Of a DNA stretch of 46,322 bases, positions 45,908 through 46,322 are shown piece after piece; position 1 is the first letter of the stretch; each line of letters begins with the position of its first letter. Position numbers and translations under genes: made by a program. Source of the DNA: a virus; the IMG/VR virus record IMGVR_UViG_3300035130_000135, positions 1 to 46,322 of that record; one strand, 5' to 3'. The notes beneath the pieces were generated by a model. The model ran no database searches and had not been told where the DNA came from. It worked only from the letters and a program-made list of their open reading frames with translations.

Positions 45908-46104
45908 AAAAACGGCTTAGTGAAGATAAAAAATGGCAGGATTTTGACAAAAAGGTTCTTGGACCTTATGAACGTTGTGGCATCCGTGCATTAGATTTTC
46001 GGTCGGATGCCAATGTATTTGGCTACATGCAGATAAGATATATAGCCATTCAAGCCTTTAAGGCTGGAATGGAACTCAAGGAGGAAAAGAATCATGAACA
46101 TTGA
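45904..46104 (+). CDS. Hypothetical protein, 66 aa
   Basis: ATGA-coupled to the nuclease with GGAGG upstream. The start at 45904 is preferred over 45838, which lies inside the nuclease gene. Lys-rich N terminus, helical C terminus. Function unknown. Confidence 0.65.
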   Translation: MKKRLSEDKKWQDFDKKVLGPYERCGIRALDFRSDANVFGYMQIRYIAIQAFKAGMELKEEKNHEH

Positions 46105-46322
46105 TACACGATATATGGGAATGCAAGAGCGAACCGAGCATGAATTGAAAGAATGTCAAAAAAAAGTTCATGAGCTACAACAAGAGCTTGATCAGGCAAA
46201 GGATATGCTCAAAGAGGCATATATTATCATTTGCAGAGGGGTTGATCTGATGCCATCGTCTGAATTAGGGAAATGGCAAGGGATCCGGGCCTGGATTGAA
46301 GAAGTAGGAGAATATCTTGAGC
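46094..46322 (+). CDS. 5' part of the junction-spanning coiled-coil protein
   Basis: Starts at 46094 (AAGGAGG upstream), overlapping the previous gene by 11 bases, and continues at position 1 to the TAA at 118-120. The first 45 residues form a heptad-like coiled coil (ELKECQKKVHELQQELDQAK). About 105 residues in total. The continuous frame is strong support for a circular genome. Confidence 0.8.
   Translation, partial: MNIDTRYMGMQERTEHELKECQKKVHELQQELDQAKDMLKEAYIIICRGVDLMPSSELGKWQGIRAWIEEVGEYLE
46235..46322. repeat. Terminal direct repeat, right copy
   Basis: Exact copy of 1-88. With it removed, the circular genome length is 46,234 bp. Confidence 0.95.

Noticed and set aside
1-46322. Integrase, reverse transcriptase, transposase, endolysin, polymerase, helicase
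   Set aside because: None recognised by motif. Absence is only by eye; divergent versions may be among the unassigned genes.

Overview
This window reads as the complete genome of a tailed double-stranded DNA bacteriophage that also carries a plasmid-type replication module. The first 88 bases are repeated exactly at the end (46235-46322), and one reading frame runs across the join (46094-46322 continuing at 1-120). The molecule is therefore most simply a circle, or a circularly permuted genome, of about 46,234 bp. Almost every gene is on the + strand, in tightly overlapping operons; only a two-gene unit near 35.5-35.8 kb is on the - strand. The host is a bacterium: most genes have strong AGGAGG-type ribosome sites, and one (5934-5945) matches the complement of the 16S rRNA 3' end over 12 bases. 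I cannot name the host.

Layout. 0-6.2 kb: small genes, an HNH nuclease, a possible effector-associated adaptor domain protein, then a run of single-membrane-span microproteins and a lipoprotein leading into a membrane-anchored FtsK/HerA-type ATPase. 6.2-10.3 kb: an operator-rich control region, then a cassette array of small genes (including a 27-repeat pentapeptide protein). The spaces between these genes hold duplicated structured elements and a good match to a type II hammerhead ribozyme. 10.3-20.8 kb: packaging and head genes (SLOG-small terminase fusion, large terminase, portal, protease/scaffold, decoration protein, major capsid protein). 20.8-34.4 kb: connectors, tail terminator, tail tube, chaperones with a probable -1 frameshift, tape measure, tail tip and carbohydrate-binding adsorption proteins. 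34.4-35.8 kb: secreted and membrane proteins in the usual lysis position, but no recognisable endolysin. 35.9-44.3 kb: a DUF4326 protein, many small genes, a ribbon-helix-helix protein, a Rep-like protein with five palindromic iterons (likely origin), two methyltransferase-like proteins and a DEDDy exonuclease. 44.3-46.3 kb: small genes and a PDDEXK-type nuclease.

The points of most interest are: (1) the microprotein/lipoprotein/ATPase cluster, which looks like an envelope-spanning DNA pump in a tailed phage; (2) an unusual load of structured RNA, including the hammerhead, a duplicated hairpin element with pair-preserving changes, three pseudoknotted intergenic RNAs and a two-hairpin RNA between terminase and portal; (3) promoters whose -10 boxes put the transcription start on or beside the start codon (10368, 13091, 35914), suggesting leaderless mRNAs for key operons; (4) a nucleotide-sensing SLOG domain fused to the small terminase, and a second SLOG-like gene before the tape measure. 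I recognised no integrase, DNA polymerase, primase, helicase, endolysin, reverse transcriptase or CRISPR array. Functions marked as inference rest on motif recognition by eye.
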